From Candidatus Acetothermia bacterium JdFR-48 (GTDB taxonomy: Bacteria > Bipolaricaulota > Bipolaricaulia > Bipolaricaulales > Bipolaricaulaceae), in contig MTNJ01000031.1 of the NCBI GenBank assembly GCA_002011425.1, positions 1 to 50,780 on the forward strand: a DNA stretch of 50,780 nucleotides, written 5' to 3'. The notes beneath the pieces are model-generated. The model searched no databases. It saw only the letters and a program-made list of their open reading frames with translations, and was not told the DNA's origin. The position numbers and the translations under genes are program-made. How positions within the stretch are numbered: the stretch's first letter is position 1; each line of letters opens with the position of its first letter. This document shows, in pieces, positions 39,386-47,782 of the stretch.

Positions 39386-40156
39386 TCACCGGCCGCGTTC
39401 GAGTTCAGTGAGCCGGCCGTGATAATGGGCGAGGATCTCCGCGAGGGCACTCACTGCGATGGCCCCGGGATCCTTCCCACCGAGCGGTAGCCCTACCGGA
39501 CAGCGGACCTTTTTCACTCTCTCTTGGGAGACTCCTTCTGCACGGAGCCTTTCCTGCATCTTCGCCCACTTGGGGCGCGACCCCACCAGGCCCACGTACA
39601 CGGGGGGATCGTCGGTCGAGAGCACTCCCTTCAGGGCACGGTAATCCTCCTCATGGGAGTGCGTGCAGATGAAGACGTAGTCGGAGGCGCGCAACGGAGG
39701 GACATCGGCGTAGCTCGGGAGGAGAGTCACGGCCGGGTGCTCCCCGGCAGCCTCGGGACGCACGTCGTAGATAGCGAGCTCGAACGGGAGCACCTCCCGG
39801 GCGAGGGCGAAGAGCTTCTTCCCCACGTGGCCGGCCCCGAAGATGTGGAGCACCGCCGCAGGGGAGATGAGCTCGTAATAGAGGGTGGCGCGCCCGCCAC
39901 AGATCATGCCCAGGTCCTCCAGGTTGTAGGTGCGGAGCAGGGTACCTCCTGCCTCGAAGAGCGACAGCGCCTCTTCGATGGCCGCTTTCTCCAGGGAGCC
40001 GCCCCCGATCGTCCCCTCAATCGTACCGTTGGGAAAGACGAGCATCTTCGTCCCTGCCTCACGGGGGACCGGCCCCTCGGCAGCGGCTAATAAGACGAGA
40101 ACGGCTTTCCTCCCCTCCCGCTCGAGTTCCGCTAGCCTTTGGTATATCTCCCTCAT
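39386..40156 (-). CDS. XdhC/CoxI-family protein
   Basis: XdhC/CoxI proteins help load or sulfurate the molybdenum cofactor for xanthine dehydrogenase-type enzymes. The protein has the N-terminal XdhC-CoxI part (GPVPREAGTKMLVFPNGTIEGTIGGG), the CGGRATLYYE segment and a C-terminal Rossmann domain starting HIFGAGHVGKKLFALA. GLVGSRPKWAKM and CPVGLPLGGKDPGAIAVSALAEIL are also family hallmarks. ATG 40156 follows GGTGAG; a longer form from GTG 40222 is open. No molybdenum hydroxylase lies in the window, so its client must be elsewhere. It is last in a minus-strand cluster beginning with ddl. Confidence 0.88.
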   Translation of the reverse strand: MREIYQRLAELEREGRKAVLVLLAAAEGPVPREAGTKMLVFPNGTIEGTIGGGSLEKAAIEEALSLFEAGGTLLRTYNLEDLGMICGGRATLYYELISPAAVLHIFGAGHVGKKLFALAREVLPFELAIYDVRPEAAGEHPAVTLLPSYADVPPLRASDYVFICTHSHEEDYRALKGVLSTDDPPVYVGLVGSRPKWAKMQERLRAEGVSQERVKKVRCPVGLPLGGKDPGAIAVSALAEILAHYHGRLTELERGR

Positions 40157-40230
40157 CTCACCGGGAGTTTGTACGATAGGCCCCCGCCATCCGCAAACGC
40201 GGGCCACCGGGACAGGGACCACCTTCCGAA

Positions 40231-41010
40231 TTAGAAACCCACCGTCCGCCAGTCGAGGGACACGGAGGCACAGGGGCGCGGAAGGAGGTGGAGGAAGAAT
40301 TCCACGTTTCCCGCCGGACCGAGGAGCGGGGAGCGCGCTGCCCCGGCCACCGACCAGCCGAGCTCTTCCTCGGCGAACCGCGCGATCCCCTCCAACACCT
40401 CGCGGTGAACCTCGGGGTCCCGTACCACCCCTCCCTTCCCCACCTTTTCCCGCCCGGCCTCGAATTGAGGCTTCACCAGGGCGACCACATCCCCCTCGGG
40501 CACCACGATCCCCCGGAGTGCGGGGAGGACGAGCCGGAGGGAAATGAACGAGACATCCACCGTTGCCAAGTCCACCGGCTCGCCGATGTCCTCGAACCGC
40601 AGATATCGGGCGTTCAACCCCTCGTGCACCACCACCCGAGGGTCATTGCGAAGTTTCCAGTGGAGGAGGCCCCGCCCCACGTCCACCGTGTGGACTCGCA
40701 CAGCCCCATGCTGGAGGAGGCAATCGGTGAACCCGCCTGTGGATGCCCCGACGTCCAGGCAGACTCTACCCCTCGGGTCGATGCCGAAGGCACGTAAAGC
40801 CCCCTCAAGCTTCTCCCCGCCCCGGGAGACGTGCCGGGGCCCTTCCTTGAGAACGATCTCAGCGTCCGTAGGGACGAACATCCCCGGCTTGTCCCTGAGC
40901 TCGCCGTCCACCGTGACGAGGCCGGCCCTGATTAAAGCTTGGGCCTTCGCACGGGACGCGACGAGTCCCCGGGCGACGAGCAGCTGGTCGAGCCGGATTT
41001 TTCGCCTCAA
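40231..41010 (-). CDS. tlyA: TlyA-family rRNA 2'-O-methyltransferase (S4 + FtsJ-like domains)
   Basis: TlyA methylates ribose positions in 16S and 23S rRNA; the family was once annotated as hemolysin. The 259-residue protein begins with an S4 RNA-binding domain (RLDQLLVARGLVASRAKAQALIRAG). The HVSRGGEKLEGAL linker follows, then the SAM site CLDVGASTGGFTDCLLQHGA and the later motif LVKPQFEAGREKVGKGGVVRD. The TTG start at 41010 overlaps the aminotransferase stop (TTGA). Co-transcription with amino acid and cell-wall genes is seen but not explained. Confidence 0.93.
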   Translation of the reverse strand: MRRKIRLDQLLVARGLVASRAKAQALIRAGLVTVDGELRDKPGMFVPTDAEIVLKEGPRHVSRGGEKLEGALRAFGIDPRGRVCLDVGASTGGFTDCLLQHGAVRVHTVDVGRGLLHWKLRNDPRVVVHEGLNARYLRFEDIGEPVDLATVDVSFISLRLVLPALRGIVVPEGDVVALVKPQFEAGREKVGKGGVVRDPEVHREVLEGIARFAEEELGWSVAGAARSPLLGPAGNVEFFLHLLPRPCASVSLDWRTVGF

Positions 41011-42218
41011 CCGCGGACCCGCTCCTCCACCTCCTGGTAGAGCTCGAGCCCTTCCCCCAGCAGGACACAGGCCCGCACGAGGTCATCTCCCTTGAGGACG
41101 TAGGCGATCCGGGCTTCGTCGCGGCCGTGCCCTGGTGTCCGGTAGAACCCCTCTCCAGGCGCGAGCATCACCGTCTCCTCCCCGGGGAAATCGGTGAGCA
41201 TGAACTTTACGAATCCCTCCGCGTCGTCCACCGGAAGGCCGAGCATCACGTAGAACGCCCCCTCGGGTTCCCGGAAGACCACCCCCGGGATCTTGGCGAG
41301 CTCCGCGCAGAGGACGGCGCGTCTGCGGCGGTACTCGTCCACCATCCCCTCGACGATCTTCCGGTGACGGGGGTCAGCCATAAAAGCGATAAGGCCGTAC
41401 TGCTCAATGGTGGGCGGGGAGAGGCGGGCCATGGCGCACCGGCGCACCCCCGCCATGACCTCGGGATTCCGCGACGCGAACACCCCGATTCGTGCCCCAC
41501 ACGCTGAGAGTCGCTTGGAGATGGAGTCGACGAGGATCGCCCGGTCTTGGATCTCGGGGAAGGAAAGGACCGAAACGTGTCGCCCCCTGTATACGAACTC
41601 CCGGTAGACCTCGTCCGCCACGAGGAAGAGATCCCGCCTCAGGGCGATGTCGATCAACATCTCCATCTCTGCCTCGGTGTATACGACGCCGGTGGGGTTC
41701 CCGGGGTTGGAGAAGAGGATGGCCCGGGTATGGGGGGTGATGAGCCGTTCGACCTCATCCCGCGGCGGGAGATGGAAACCCTCGTCTCGGCACGTGGTAA
41801 TGGGGACGATATTCACCTCCGCGAGCCGTGCGAAGCCGTTGTAGTTGGGGTAGAAGGGCTCGGGGACGAGGACTTCGTCGCCGGGGTCGCAGATTACATT
41901 CAGGGCGAACAGCACCGCCTCTGATCCCCCCTGAGTGATGATCAGCTCATCGGGGGAGAGCTCGAGGCCCCACTCGGCGTAGTAAGCGCACATCGCCTCC
42001 ACCGCCCCGCGGATCCCCTGTGAGGGCGAGTAGGCGAGCACCTCCAACGGGGCCTCGCGGATCCCCCGCAGGAAAGGCTCGGGGGTAGGGATGTCGGGCT
42101 GGCCGATGTTCAGGTGGTAGACCTTCTTTCCCCGGCGCTTGGCCTCGTCCGCCAGGGGGACGAGACGGCGGATAGGGGATGCCGGGGCCTGGGCCGCACG
42201 CGCCGAGATACTAGGCAT
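41007..42218 (-). CDS. PLP-dependent class I/II aminotransferase
   Basis: The 403-residue protein is a fold-type I aminotransferase of the aspartate/alanine group. It has NIGQPDIPTPEPF and YSPSQGIRG. The pyridine-binding SNPGNPTGVVY and ADEVYREFVY are also present. The PLP Lys lies in DSISKRLSACGARIG, and the C-terminal Arg region in GRDEARIAYVL. The amino donor cannot be told; aspartate and aromatic or alanine aminotransferases are candidates. The ATG start overlaps the MBL hydrolase stop by 8 nt. A link to D-Ala/L-Ala supply for Ddl upstream is possible. Confidence 0.9.
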   Translation of the reverse strand: MPSISARAAQAPASPIRRLVPLADEAKRRGKKVYHLNIGQPDIPTPEPFLRGIREAPLEVLAYSPSQGIRGAVEAMCAYYAEWGLELSPDELIITQGGSEAVLFALNVICDPGDEVLVPEPFYPNYNGFARLAEVNIVPITTCRDEGFHLPPRDEVERLITPHTRAILFSNPGNPTGVVYTEAEMEMLIDIALRRDLFLVADEVYREFVYRGRHVSVLSFPEIQDRAILVDSISKRLSACGARIGVFASRNPEVMAGVRRCAMARLSPPTIEQYGLIAFMADPRHRKIVEGMVDEYRRRRAVLCAELAKIPGVVFREPEGAFYVMLGLPVDDAEGFVKFMLTDFPGEETVMLAPGEGFYRTPGHGRDEARIAYVLKGDDLVRACVLLGEGLELYQEVEERVRG

Positions 42219-42858
42219 GTTCGAGTACCCACACCTCCTTCTTCTCGGGGAGTTTTTCCCTGGTGATCTCTACCTCGGAGGAACCGACTCGCTTCACTGG
42301 AAACTCCACGAGTTCGAGGAACTCCTCCACGCTCACGATGGGCCAATCTTTGACCAGCTCGGTCTTATAGTGCATGGGGACGATCACCCTGAGGCGGGGG
42401 AGGAGCCGGATCGTCTCCAGAGCTTCGCGGGGACCGATAGTGTAGTAGCCCCCCACGGGGATCATGGCCACCTCCGCGTCCTGGAGAGGACGTTCCTGCT
42501 CGGCGGTGATCACGTGGCCGAGGTCCCCGAAGTGTACCAGGGTCACCCCGTCCACGGTGAGGCGGAAGATAGTGGTCCGACCGCGGTCCTTGCCACCCTT
42601 CTCGTCGTGGTAGGCGGGGATGCCGCGGATATTGATCCCCTTCACCTCCCACTCGCCCACTCCCCGGATCACCTGGGGATCTCCCTTCACGCGGTCCACC
42701 GCGTTATGGTCAAAGTGATCGTGGGTTGAGAGGACAATGGCCGCCGGCCCCTCGGGGGCCTTGTAGGGTACGGACTCGTCGTAGGGGTCGATGATTATCA
42801 CCGTGCCATCACCCGCCTCGACGTGGAAGCACGCGTGTCCGATCCACTGGAGCTTCAT
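42211..42858 (-). CDS. UPF0173-type metal-dependent hydrolase (metallo-beta-lactamase fold)
   Basis: The MBL fold binds two metals and hydrolyses varied substrates; the substrate of this UPF0173 group is not established. The protein has WIGHACFHVE, IDPYDE, the metal motif THDHFDHN, the later metal Asp in HFGDLGH, MIPVGGYYTIGP and the final VIVPMHYKT. ATG 42858 is chosen because GGAGGTGATC lies at the right distance; an upstream GTG or ATG frame to 42867 adds only three residues. It lies 21 nt after ddl in the same operon. Confidence 0.9.
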   Translation of the reverse strand: MKLQWIGHACFHVEAGDGTVIIIDPYDESVPYKAPEGPAAIVLSTHDHFDHNAVDRVKGDPQVIRGVGEWEVKGINIRGIPAYHDEKGGKDRGRTTIFRLTVDGVTLVHFGDLGHVITAEQERPLQDAEVAMIPVGGYYTIGPREALETIRLLPRLRVIVPMHYKTELVKDWPIVSVEEFLELVEFPVKRVGSSEVEITREKLPEKKEVWVLEHA

Positions 42859-42879
42859 CAGGATCACCTCCGTGGGTTT

Positions 42880-43848
42880 TTAACCCAGGCGATGGGAAGT
42901 CGGCAACCGGGATATGGCGCGCCGGAGGAGACGCTCCACGAGCTCTCCGTAGGGGATCCCTGCAGCGGCGGCCATGCGGGGGAAGGTGGACATCTCCGTC
43001 ATCCCGGGGAGGGTGTTTACCTCGAGGACGTATGGGACGCCCTCCGGGGAGAGACGCACGTCAGCCCGGGCGAGATCCCGACATCCCAGGGCCGCGAACG
43101 CACGCCGGGTCACTTCCTCCACCGCCCCGCGCTCCTGGGGCGAGAGCTCAGCGGGGCAGATGAACTCGCACTCACCCGGGGTGTACTTGGCGGTCCAATC
43201 GAACAGCCTCCCCGCGCCCCGAGGGCGGAGTTCCAGGAGGGGGAGGACCAGGGGGACCCCGCCCTCCTCGAGGACGCCAGCGGTGAGCTCCCGCCCGACG
43301 ATGAATCTCTCCACGAGGACATCACCGAATTCCTCCGCGACCCTCCTCACCGCGTCCCCGAGCTCATCCGTGACCTTCACGAGTTGGAGGGCGACGCTCG
43401 AACCCTGGGACCGTGGCTTCACCACGAGTGGGGGTTCGAGTTCCGCCCAGGACCGTTCGATCCCTTCCTCCAGCCGGTCACGCTCCACGAGCACCCACTC
43501 CGGGGTGGGAATCCCCTTAGCGGCGAACGCTCGCTTCGCCTCATGTTTGTCCATGGCCAGTGCGGAGGCAAGGGGCCCGGATCCCACGTACGGCTTCCCC
43601 AGGAGGTCGAGGAGGAGTTGCACCGTCCCGTCCTCGCCCGGGCCACCGTGGATGATATCGAACACCACGTCATAAGAGGCGAGACGTTGGGGGAGGCCGT
43701 CGTATCCCTCGATCTCTACGAGGTCCACATCCCAACCACGTTCCCGGAGGGCTCGGTAGACCCCTTCCCCCGAGCGCAGAGACACCTTGCGCTCTGGCGA
43801 ATCTCCCCCACATAGAATGGCCACTTTGACCCTCTCGCTGGAGGTCAT
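42880..43848 (-). CDS. ddl: D-alanine--D-alanine ligase
   Basis: Ddl joins two D-Ala residues for peptidoglycan cross-linking. The 322-residue ATP-grasp protein has VAILCGGDSPERKVSLRSG, HGGPGEDGTVQ (typical HGxxGEDG), YVGSGPLASALAMDKHEAK, VVKPRSQGSSVAL, ELTAGVL and the C-terminal EVNTLPGMTEMSTFPRMA that holds metal-binding residues. ATG 43848 has a poor ribosome site. An internal GTG at 43824 follows GAGAGG and could be the true start, giving a product eight residues shorter. It heads the operon ddl-MBL-aminotransferase-tlyA-xdhC. Confidence 0.95.
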   Translation of the reverse strand: MTSSERVKVAILCGGDSPERKVSLRSGEGVYRALRERGWDVDLVEIEGYDGLPQRLASYDVVFDIIHGGPGEDGTVQLLLDLLGKPYVGSGPLASALAMDKHEAKRAFAAKGIPTPEWVLVERDRLEEGIERSWAELEPPLVVKPRSQGSSVALQLVKVTDELGDAVRRVAEEFGDVLVERFIVGRELTAGVLEEGGVPLVLPLLELRPRGAGRLFDWTAKYTPGECEFICPAELSPQERGAVEEVTRRAFAALGCRDLARADVRLSPEGVPYVLEVNTLPGMTEMSTFPRMAAAAGIPYGELVERLLRRAISRLPTSHRLG

Positions 43849-43907
43849 GGCGTGCTAGGTGATATCCCGGCAACCATCCGCTCACAAGGACACGCGTTCC
43901 CCGGCGA

Positions 43908-44672
43908 TCAGAGAAAGGCGCGGCGCACGGCCTCACGGTAACTCTGCACGAAATCCGCGACGAAGGTGTTGAGGGGACGTTCACGGACTTCGCGGGGAGT
44001 TCCCACTTGCTCGAACCGCCCCTCCCTCATCACCGCGACCCGGTCCGCGAGCAAGAACGCTTCGGCAAGGTCGTGGGTAACGTAGATCGTTGTCGTTTTG
44101 AGTTCGGCGTGGAGCCGGCGGATCTCCTCCCGGGCCTCGGCGCGGGCGTGGGGATCGAGGTGAGAGAGAGGCTCGTCCAGGAGGAGGAGCTGGGGCGGTA
44201 AGACGATCGCTTTCCCCACGGCCACCCGTTGCTTCTGCCCCTCGGAGAGTTCCCCAGGTCTGCGGGGAAAGATCTCCCGGCCGATCCGCAGCCGTTGCGT
44301 CACCCGCCGCACGTGCTCCGATATCTCCCGCATGGCCCTGGACCGGAGGCGTAGCGGAAACGTGAGGTTCGACCAACGCCGCACATCATAGACGACAAGA
44401 TGGGGGAAGAGCGCGTAATCCTGGCCTTGGAACACCATGCGCACCCGCCGCGCCGGCGGAGGGAGATCGTTCACCACCACGCCATCGAACAAGATCTCAC
44501 CCCTGTCGGGCCTGAGGAGGCCGGCGATGAGGCGCAGGAGCGTTGTCTTCCCGCAAGCCGTGGGCCCGACCACCACGAAGAACTCACGGTCCTCGATGGT
44601 CGCTGTGAGGCCATCGATGGCCACTGTCCTCCCGAACCGCTTCTCCAGCCCCCGAAGCTCTACGCGCGGCAT
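43908..44672 (-). CDS. Orphan ABC transporter ATP-binding protein (MalK-like, no TOBE domain) with atypical motifs
   Basis: The protein energises import through a membrane partner not present here. It has Walker A GPTACGKTT, signature LSEGQKQRVAVGKA, Walker B LLLLDEPLSHLDPHAR and the H-loop YVTHDLAEAF. It resembles the CUT1/Pot group but ends at about 255 residues without the C-terminal regulatory domain. Walker A has Thr-Ala in place of Ser-Gly, the signature Gly is Glu, and the Q-loop region reads MVFQGQDYALFPHLVVYDV. ATG 44672 is preferred to GTG 44678; TTGTTC-18-TAAGAT precedes it. No permease or binding protein adjoins it. Confidence 0.88.
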   Translation of the reverse strand: MPRVELRGLEKRFGRTVAIDGLTATIEDREFFVVVGPTACGKTTLLRLIAGLLRPDRGEILFDGVVVNDLPPPARRVRMVFQGQDYALFPHLVVYDVRRWSNLTFPLRLRSRAMREISEHVRRVTQRLRIGREIFPRRPGELSEGQKQRVAVGKAIVLPPQLLLLDEPLSHLDPHARAEAREEIRRLHAELKTTTIYVTHDLAEAFLLADRVAVMREGRFEQVGTPREVRERPLNTFVADFVQSYREAVRRAFL

Positions 44673-44681
44673 CCTCACAGG

Positions 44682-44711
44682 ATCTTAAAATGACCCGGAC
44701 TCCGGGAACAA
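44682..44711 (-). promoter_or_regulatory. Promoter of the ABC ATPase gene
   Basis: On the minus strand TTGTTC (44711-44706) and TAAGAT (44687-44682) are 18 nt apart. The -10 box ends 9 nt before ATG 44672, again compatible with a leaderless or nearly leaderless RNA. Confidence 0.5.
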
Positions 44712-44773
44712 AATTTCAGGGATCGGACCTTCGTTCATAAGGGACGGCTCACCCAGCCCTGAAACCGCCGAAT

Positions 44774-45169
44774 TCAGCGGCGGAAGAGCCATCCCCGGCG
44801 CTTTTTCTCCTCCCTCGATTTCGATTCCTCGACCTCGCCCTTCTCCCTAGCGAAGGCGACGAGAGACTCCCACTTCCCCTTTGCCTTGATCCGTTCCTCC
44901 CACAGCTCCGCGAATCGCCGCACCGCCTCCTCGGCATCCCGCTGCGATACCGCAGTGCCCCCCCGGGAGAGGGAGCCGAGGATCTGACGGAGGGAGGCGA
45001 TCTCAGGTCTGATATGGACCTCCTCGCCCTCCATCACGAGGGTATAACGCGTCGCATCCGCGATCAGACCGAAGGACGAAATATCTACAGAGCCGATGGG
45101 AAGAACATTCTCCACGAACTCCTGATCCGTCTCGTAATACTCCCTTTCTACAAGCTTCTTCCACTGCAC
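44774..45169 (-). CDS. Hypothetical protein with basic C-terminus
   Basis: I do not recognise this 131-residue protein. It begins MQWKKLVEREYYETDQEFVENV and contains a compact mixed alpha/beta part (LIADATRYTLVMEGEEVHIRPEI). A charged helical region follows (RDAEEAVRRFAELWEERIKAKGKW), and the tail is very basic, ending RGWLFRR. There is no signal peptide or membrane helix. The GTG start at 45169 follows GAGGAGG. It lies 10 nt downstream of the ferritin-like gene and is probably translated from the same RNA. Confidence 0.65.
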   Translation of the reverse strand: MQWKKLVEREYYETDQEFVENVLPIGSVDISSFGLIADATRYTLVMEGEEVHIRPEIASLRQILGSLSRGGTAVSQRDAEEAVRRFAELWEERIKAKGKWESLVAFAREKGEVEESKSREEKKRRGWLFRR

Positions 45170-45179
45170 CTAGGCCTCC

Positions 45180-45596
45180 TCATCGTCCCGCCATCCTGAG
45201 GAACTGGTCTTGATGTTCCTCCACGTCCTGAAGTACCTGTTTGAAGAGCCGCTCGGTTACGTAATCCTCTTCCTGCACGGCTAGTTTTACGATCTCCTTG
45301 TAGACAGCGATCGCCTCTTCCTCGGCCTTAATGTCGTTCTGGATCATCTCTTGGATAGTCCCGCCCACATCTATGGGCGCCGGCTGGGTTGTGGGGACTC
45401 CTCCCAAGTAGTCCAGCCGCTCGGCGATCTCCTCGGCATGTGTCATTTCCTGGACGGCGATCGTCCGCAGGCGGTCGGCCATCTCCAGCGACTCGATCCC
45501 GGTGGCACGCACGTGTTGCCACATGTACTGGATCGCCACCTGCATCTCCCAGGCGATCGCCCGGTTGAGGAGCTCCTCGAGCCTCGCGGACGCCAT
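45180..45596 (-). CDS. Ferritin-like diiron protein
   Basis: Ferritin-like four-helix proteins store iron or remove peroxide. The 138-residue protein has the ligand pattern of the superfamily: Glu in AWEMQVAIQYMW, the ExxH pair EMTHAEEIAE and the second half with KAEEEAIAVYKEIV and DVEEHQDQFL. It is near the bacterioferritin or Dps-like rubrerythrin size, without a rubredoxin domain. ATG 45596 follows AAAGGAGG at the proper spacing, so the upstream ATG at 45617 is not used. It is downstream of a flavodiiron protein, which suggests an oxygen-defence pair. Confidence 0.87.
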   Translation of the reverse strand: MASARLEELLNRAIAWEMQVAIQYMWQHVRATGIESLEMADRLRTIAVQEMTHAEEIAERLDYLGGVPTTQPAPIDVGGTIQEMIQNDIKAEEEAIAVYKEIVKLAVQEEDYVTERLFKQVLQDVEEHQDQFLRMAGR

Positions 45597-45632
45597 CCGG
45601 CCTCCTTTCGAAATCACAAAAGATCATAGTGG

Positions 45633-46826
45633 CTAAGCGGCGGCGGTACCAGCGACCCGGTGGGCTACGGCCTCGCCCAGGGCCTGGGCACGCGAGAAGT
45701 CCCTTGGCGTGGGCGCCCCGGGGAAGGCCACCGCATCCACGAGTTCCCAGCCCAGGGCTTCCACGCGCTCCCGCATTACCTCCACCGAACCACCTCGCCA
45801 GCCGTAAGAGCCAAAGAGCCCGACGATTCGCCCCCCGAGGCGCTTTCGCTCCAGGAGCCGCAGGAGGTACTCCACCGGGGGGAAGATTCCGGCGTCGTAA
45901 GTGGGGGCGCCCAGGATCAGGCCTCGCCGCTTCCACGCCTCCCGGATGAGAAAACTCACGTGGACCCGCCCCGCGTCCAGGATCCGCACCGGGACACTTA
46001 CCTCCGCCACCCCGCGGGCCACTGCCTCGGCCATTCGGGCGGTGAAGCCGTACATGGAGCCGAAGATCACTGTCACCTCGGGGGCGGCGTCCATTTGAGC
46101 CCAGCGGGCGTAGAGTTTCACGATGTGCCCGGGATCGCCACGCCACACGAGGCCGTGGGAGGGTGCAATGACGGCGACCTCGAGGCCCTTCAACCTCTCG
46201 ATCGCCCGCAGCACCGCCTTGGATTGCATCCCCACGATGTTGGAGAAGTACCGCAGGATCTCGTCCTCATATTCCGAGATATCCACCTCGTCGTCGAATA
46301 GCACCCCACCCAGAGCGCGGAAGCCCCCGAAGGCGTCGCAGGGAAAGAGCACCTTCTGGGCCTCCTCGTAGGTGGCCATGGTCTCCGGCCAGTGAACGAA
46401 GGGTACATGGAAGAATTTCAGGACCTTCCCACCCAGATCTATCGTGTCCCCGTCGGCCACGGCCCGGACACCTTCGCTGATCCCATAAAAGCGCTCAAGC
46501 ATGGGGAGCGCGGCCTGCGTTGCGAGGACCTTAGCGCGGGGTACTATCCTGCACAGGTGAGGAACGGAACCCGAGTGGTCGGGCTCCATATGGTTCACCA
46601 CCAAATAGTCGATCCTTTCCGGGGGGAGGACCTCGGCGATGTTGGCGAGGAGCTCCTCCGTGAAGTGTGCCTTCACCCCATCGATAAGGGCCGCCTTCTT
46701 ACCGACGACGAGGTAGGCATTGTAGCTCACCCCGTGGGGGAGGGGCCATAAACCCTCGAAGAGGTCAGTGGCCCGATCGTTCACGCCGACCCAGTAGATC
46801 CCGGGACGGATCTCGCGTGCTCCCAT
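45633..46826 (-). CDS. fprA: Flavodiiron protein (A-type flavoprotein, oxygen or NO reductase)
   Basis: Flavodiiron proteins reduce oxygen to water or NO to N2O with electrons from rubredoxin, ferredoxin or F420. The 397-residue protein has an MBL-like diiron domain (1-245) with VVNHMEPDHSGSVP (H-x-E-x-D), a His in HWPETM, the bridging Asp in FPCDAFGG and a His in APSHGLVW. A flavodoxin domain follows (about 250-395, VTVIFGSMYGFTARMAE and LFGSYGWRGGSVE). All iron ligands expected for activity are present. ATG 46826 follows GGAGGTGAAGC. The small ferredoxin at 7144 could be a donor, but that is inference. Confidence 0.95.
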   Translation of the reverse strand: MGAREIRPGIYWVGVNDRATDLFEGLWPLPHGVSYNAYLVVGKKAALIDGVKAHFTEELLANIAEVLPPERIDYLVVNHMEPDHSGSVPHLCRIVPRAKVLATQAALPMLERFYGISEGVRAVADGDTIDLGGKVLKFFHVPFVHWPETMATYEEAQKVLFPCDAFGGFRALGGVLFDDEVDISEYEDEILRYFSNIVGMQSKAVLRAIERLKGLEVAVIAPSHGLVWRGDPGHIVKLYARWAQMDAAPEVTVIFGSMYGFTARMAEAVARGVAEVSVPVRILDAGRVHVSFLIREAWKRRGLILGAPTYDAGIFPPVEYLLRLLERKRLGGRIVGLFGSYGWRGGSVEVMRERVEALGWELVDAVAFPGAPTPRDFSRAQALGEAVAHRVAGTAAA

Positions 46827-46849
46827 GCTTCACCTCCAGCGAGGCTTTA

Positions 46850-47770
46850 TACCGTGGGGTTCAAAGAAGAACAAGTTTCATTTTTTGCTTGGACTCAGAG
46901 AGACTCCTCGTTCCCGGCAAGCTTTCCAATGCGGGGCCTCCCGCGCCCGCTCTACAAGGTGGGGATGGTACTTCCCGAGTTCCCGCAGGACGAGGGAAAG
47001 GACCCGAACGGCCAAAATTTCCAACGCCAGACGATGGCCCGGCGGGCGAGATCCTTGTCCTCCTCTTGGATCCCCGCGACCTTCTCCGAGGTACCTCACG
47101 ATGACGGGCTTTTCTTCGTGCTCTAGCTTCCGGCGGTATTCGGCGGCCTCCGCGCTGATTTTGCGCCGGGTACTATCGGCATGGGGAAGACAACCACTTC
47201 GTCCCACAGGGTATGGCACTCGGGGGATGCTTTTCCAGAAGGATGTTTATGGAGCCTGATACGCCGCCGTAATGGAGTTCGAACGCCCCGGCGAACCGCG
47301 CACAGACGAAGGGCTTCCCCGATCCCAAGTCCTGGCCCACAGCACAGCTGAGGTTCCCGACCAAGTTTTCGGGGAAGCAAGCGGCGAAGGAGGGATCCAC
47401 CAAAGCATAAACCCCACTGCCTCCCGTGGTTACTCCTCATGGGCTTTATTACCTTCAACCCGTGCTTGCGGGAGGCGTGGTACACCTTGTGCGGGATTAT
47501 TCCTGCTCGCCATGCGAATCTAACGTGTGCCCGAGGTTCGATATGGGAGATGCGACCTTTCGCGAGAGCTGTTCTCAGCCAGGAGAACTCTTCCCCGAGA
47601 ATGCGTAGACGAAGGCACCTTTCGTCCCCGGACCGGCTGGGCGAGTTCCTTGCACAGGATGTAACCAGAACGGGTTGGGTCTCGACATCCTCCACCAAGA
47701 GGGAAAGCAGGGCATTTCCTATGTTGTACCCATGGAGAGGCCGGACTGTTCCGACGCCGAAAGGGCTCAC
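46850..47770 (-). pseudogene. Degenerate coding remnants, family not recognised
   Basis: No intact gene explains this 0.9 kb. On the minus strand, protein-like segments change frame. One runs to about 47420 (VLVTSCARNSPSRSGDERCL and nearby). The next is about 47403-47200 in another frame (ENLVGNLSCAVGQDLGSGK, then YGGVSGSINILLEKHPP). The last is about 47150-46878 in a third frame (YRRKLEHEEKPVIVRYLGE, then LALEILAVRVLSLVLRELGKY). These look like one former protein broken by two or more frameshifts, but I cannot name it. It could instead be chance coding-like DNA in a GC-rich region. Confidence 0.4.
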
Positions 47771-47782
47771 CGGCTTTCCATG

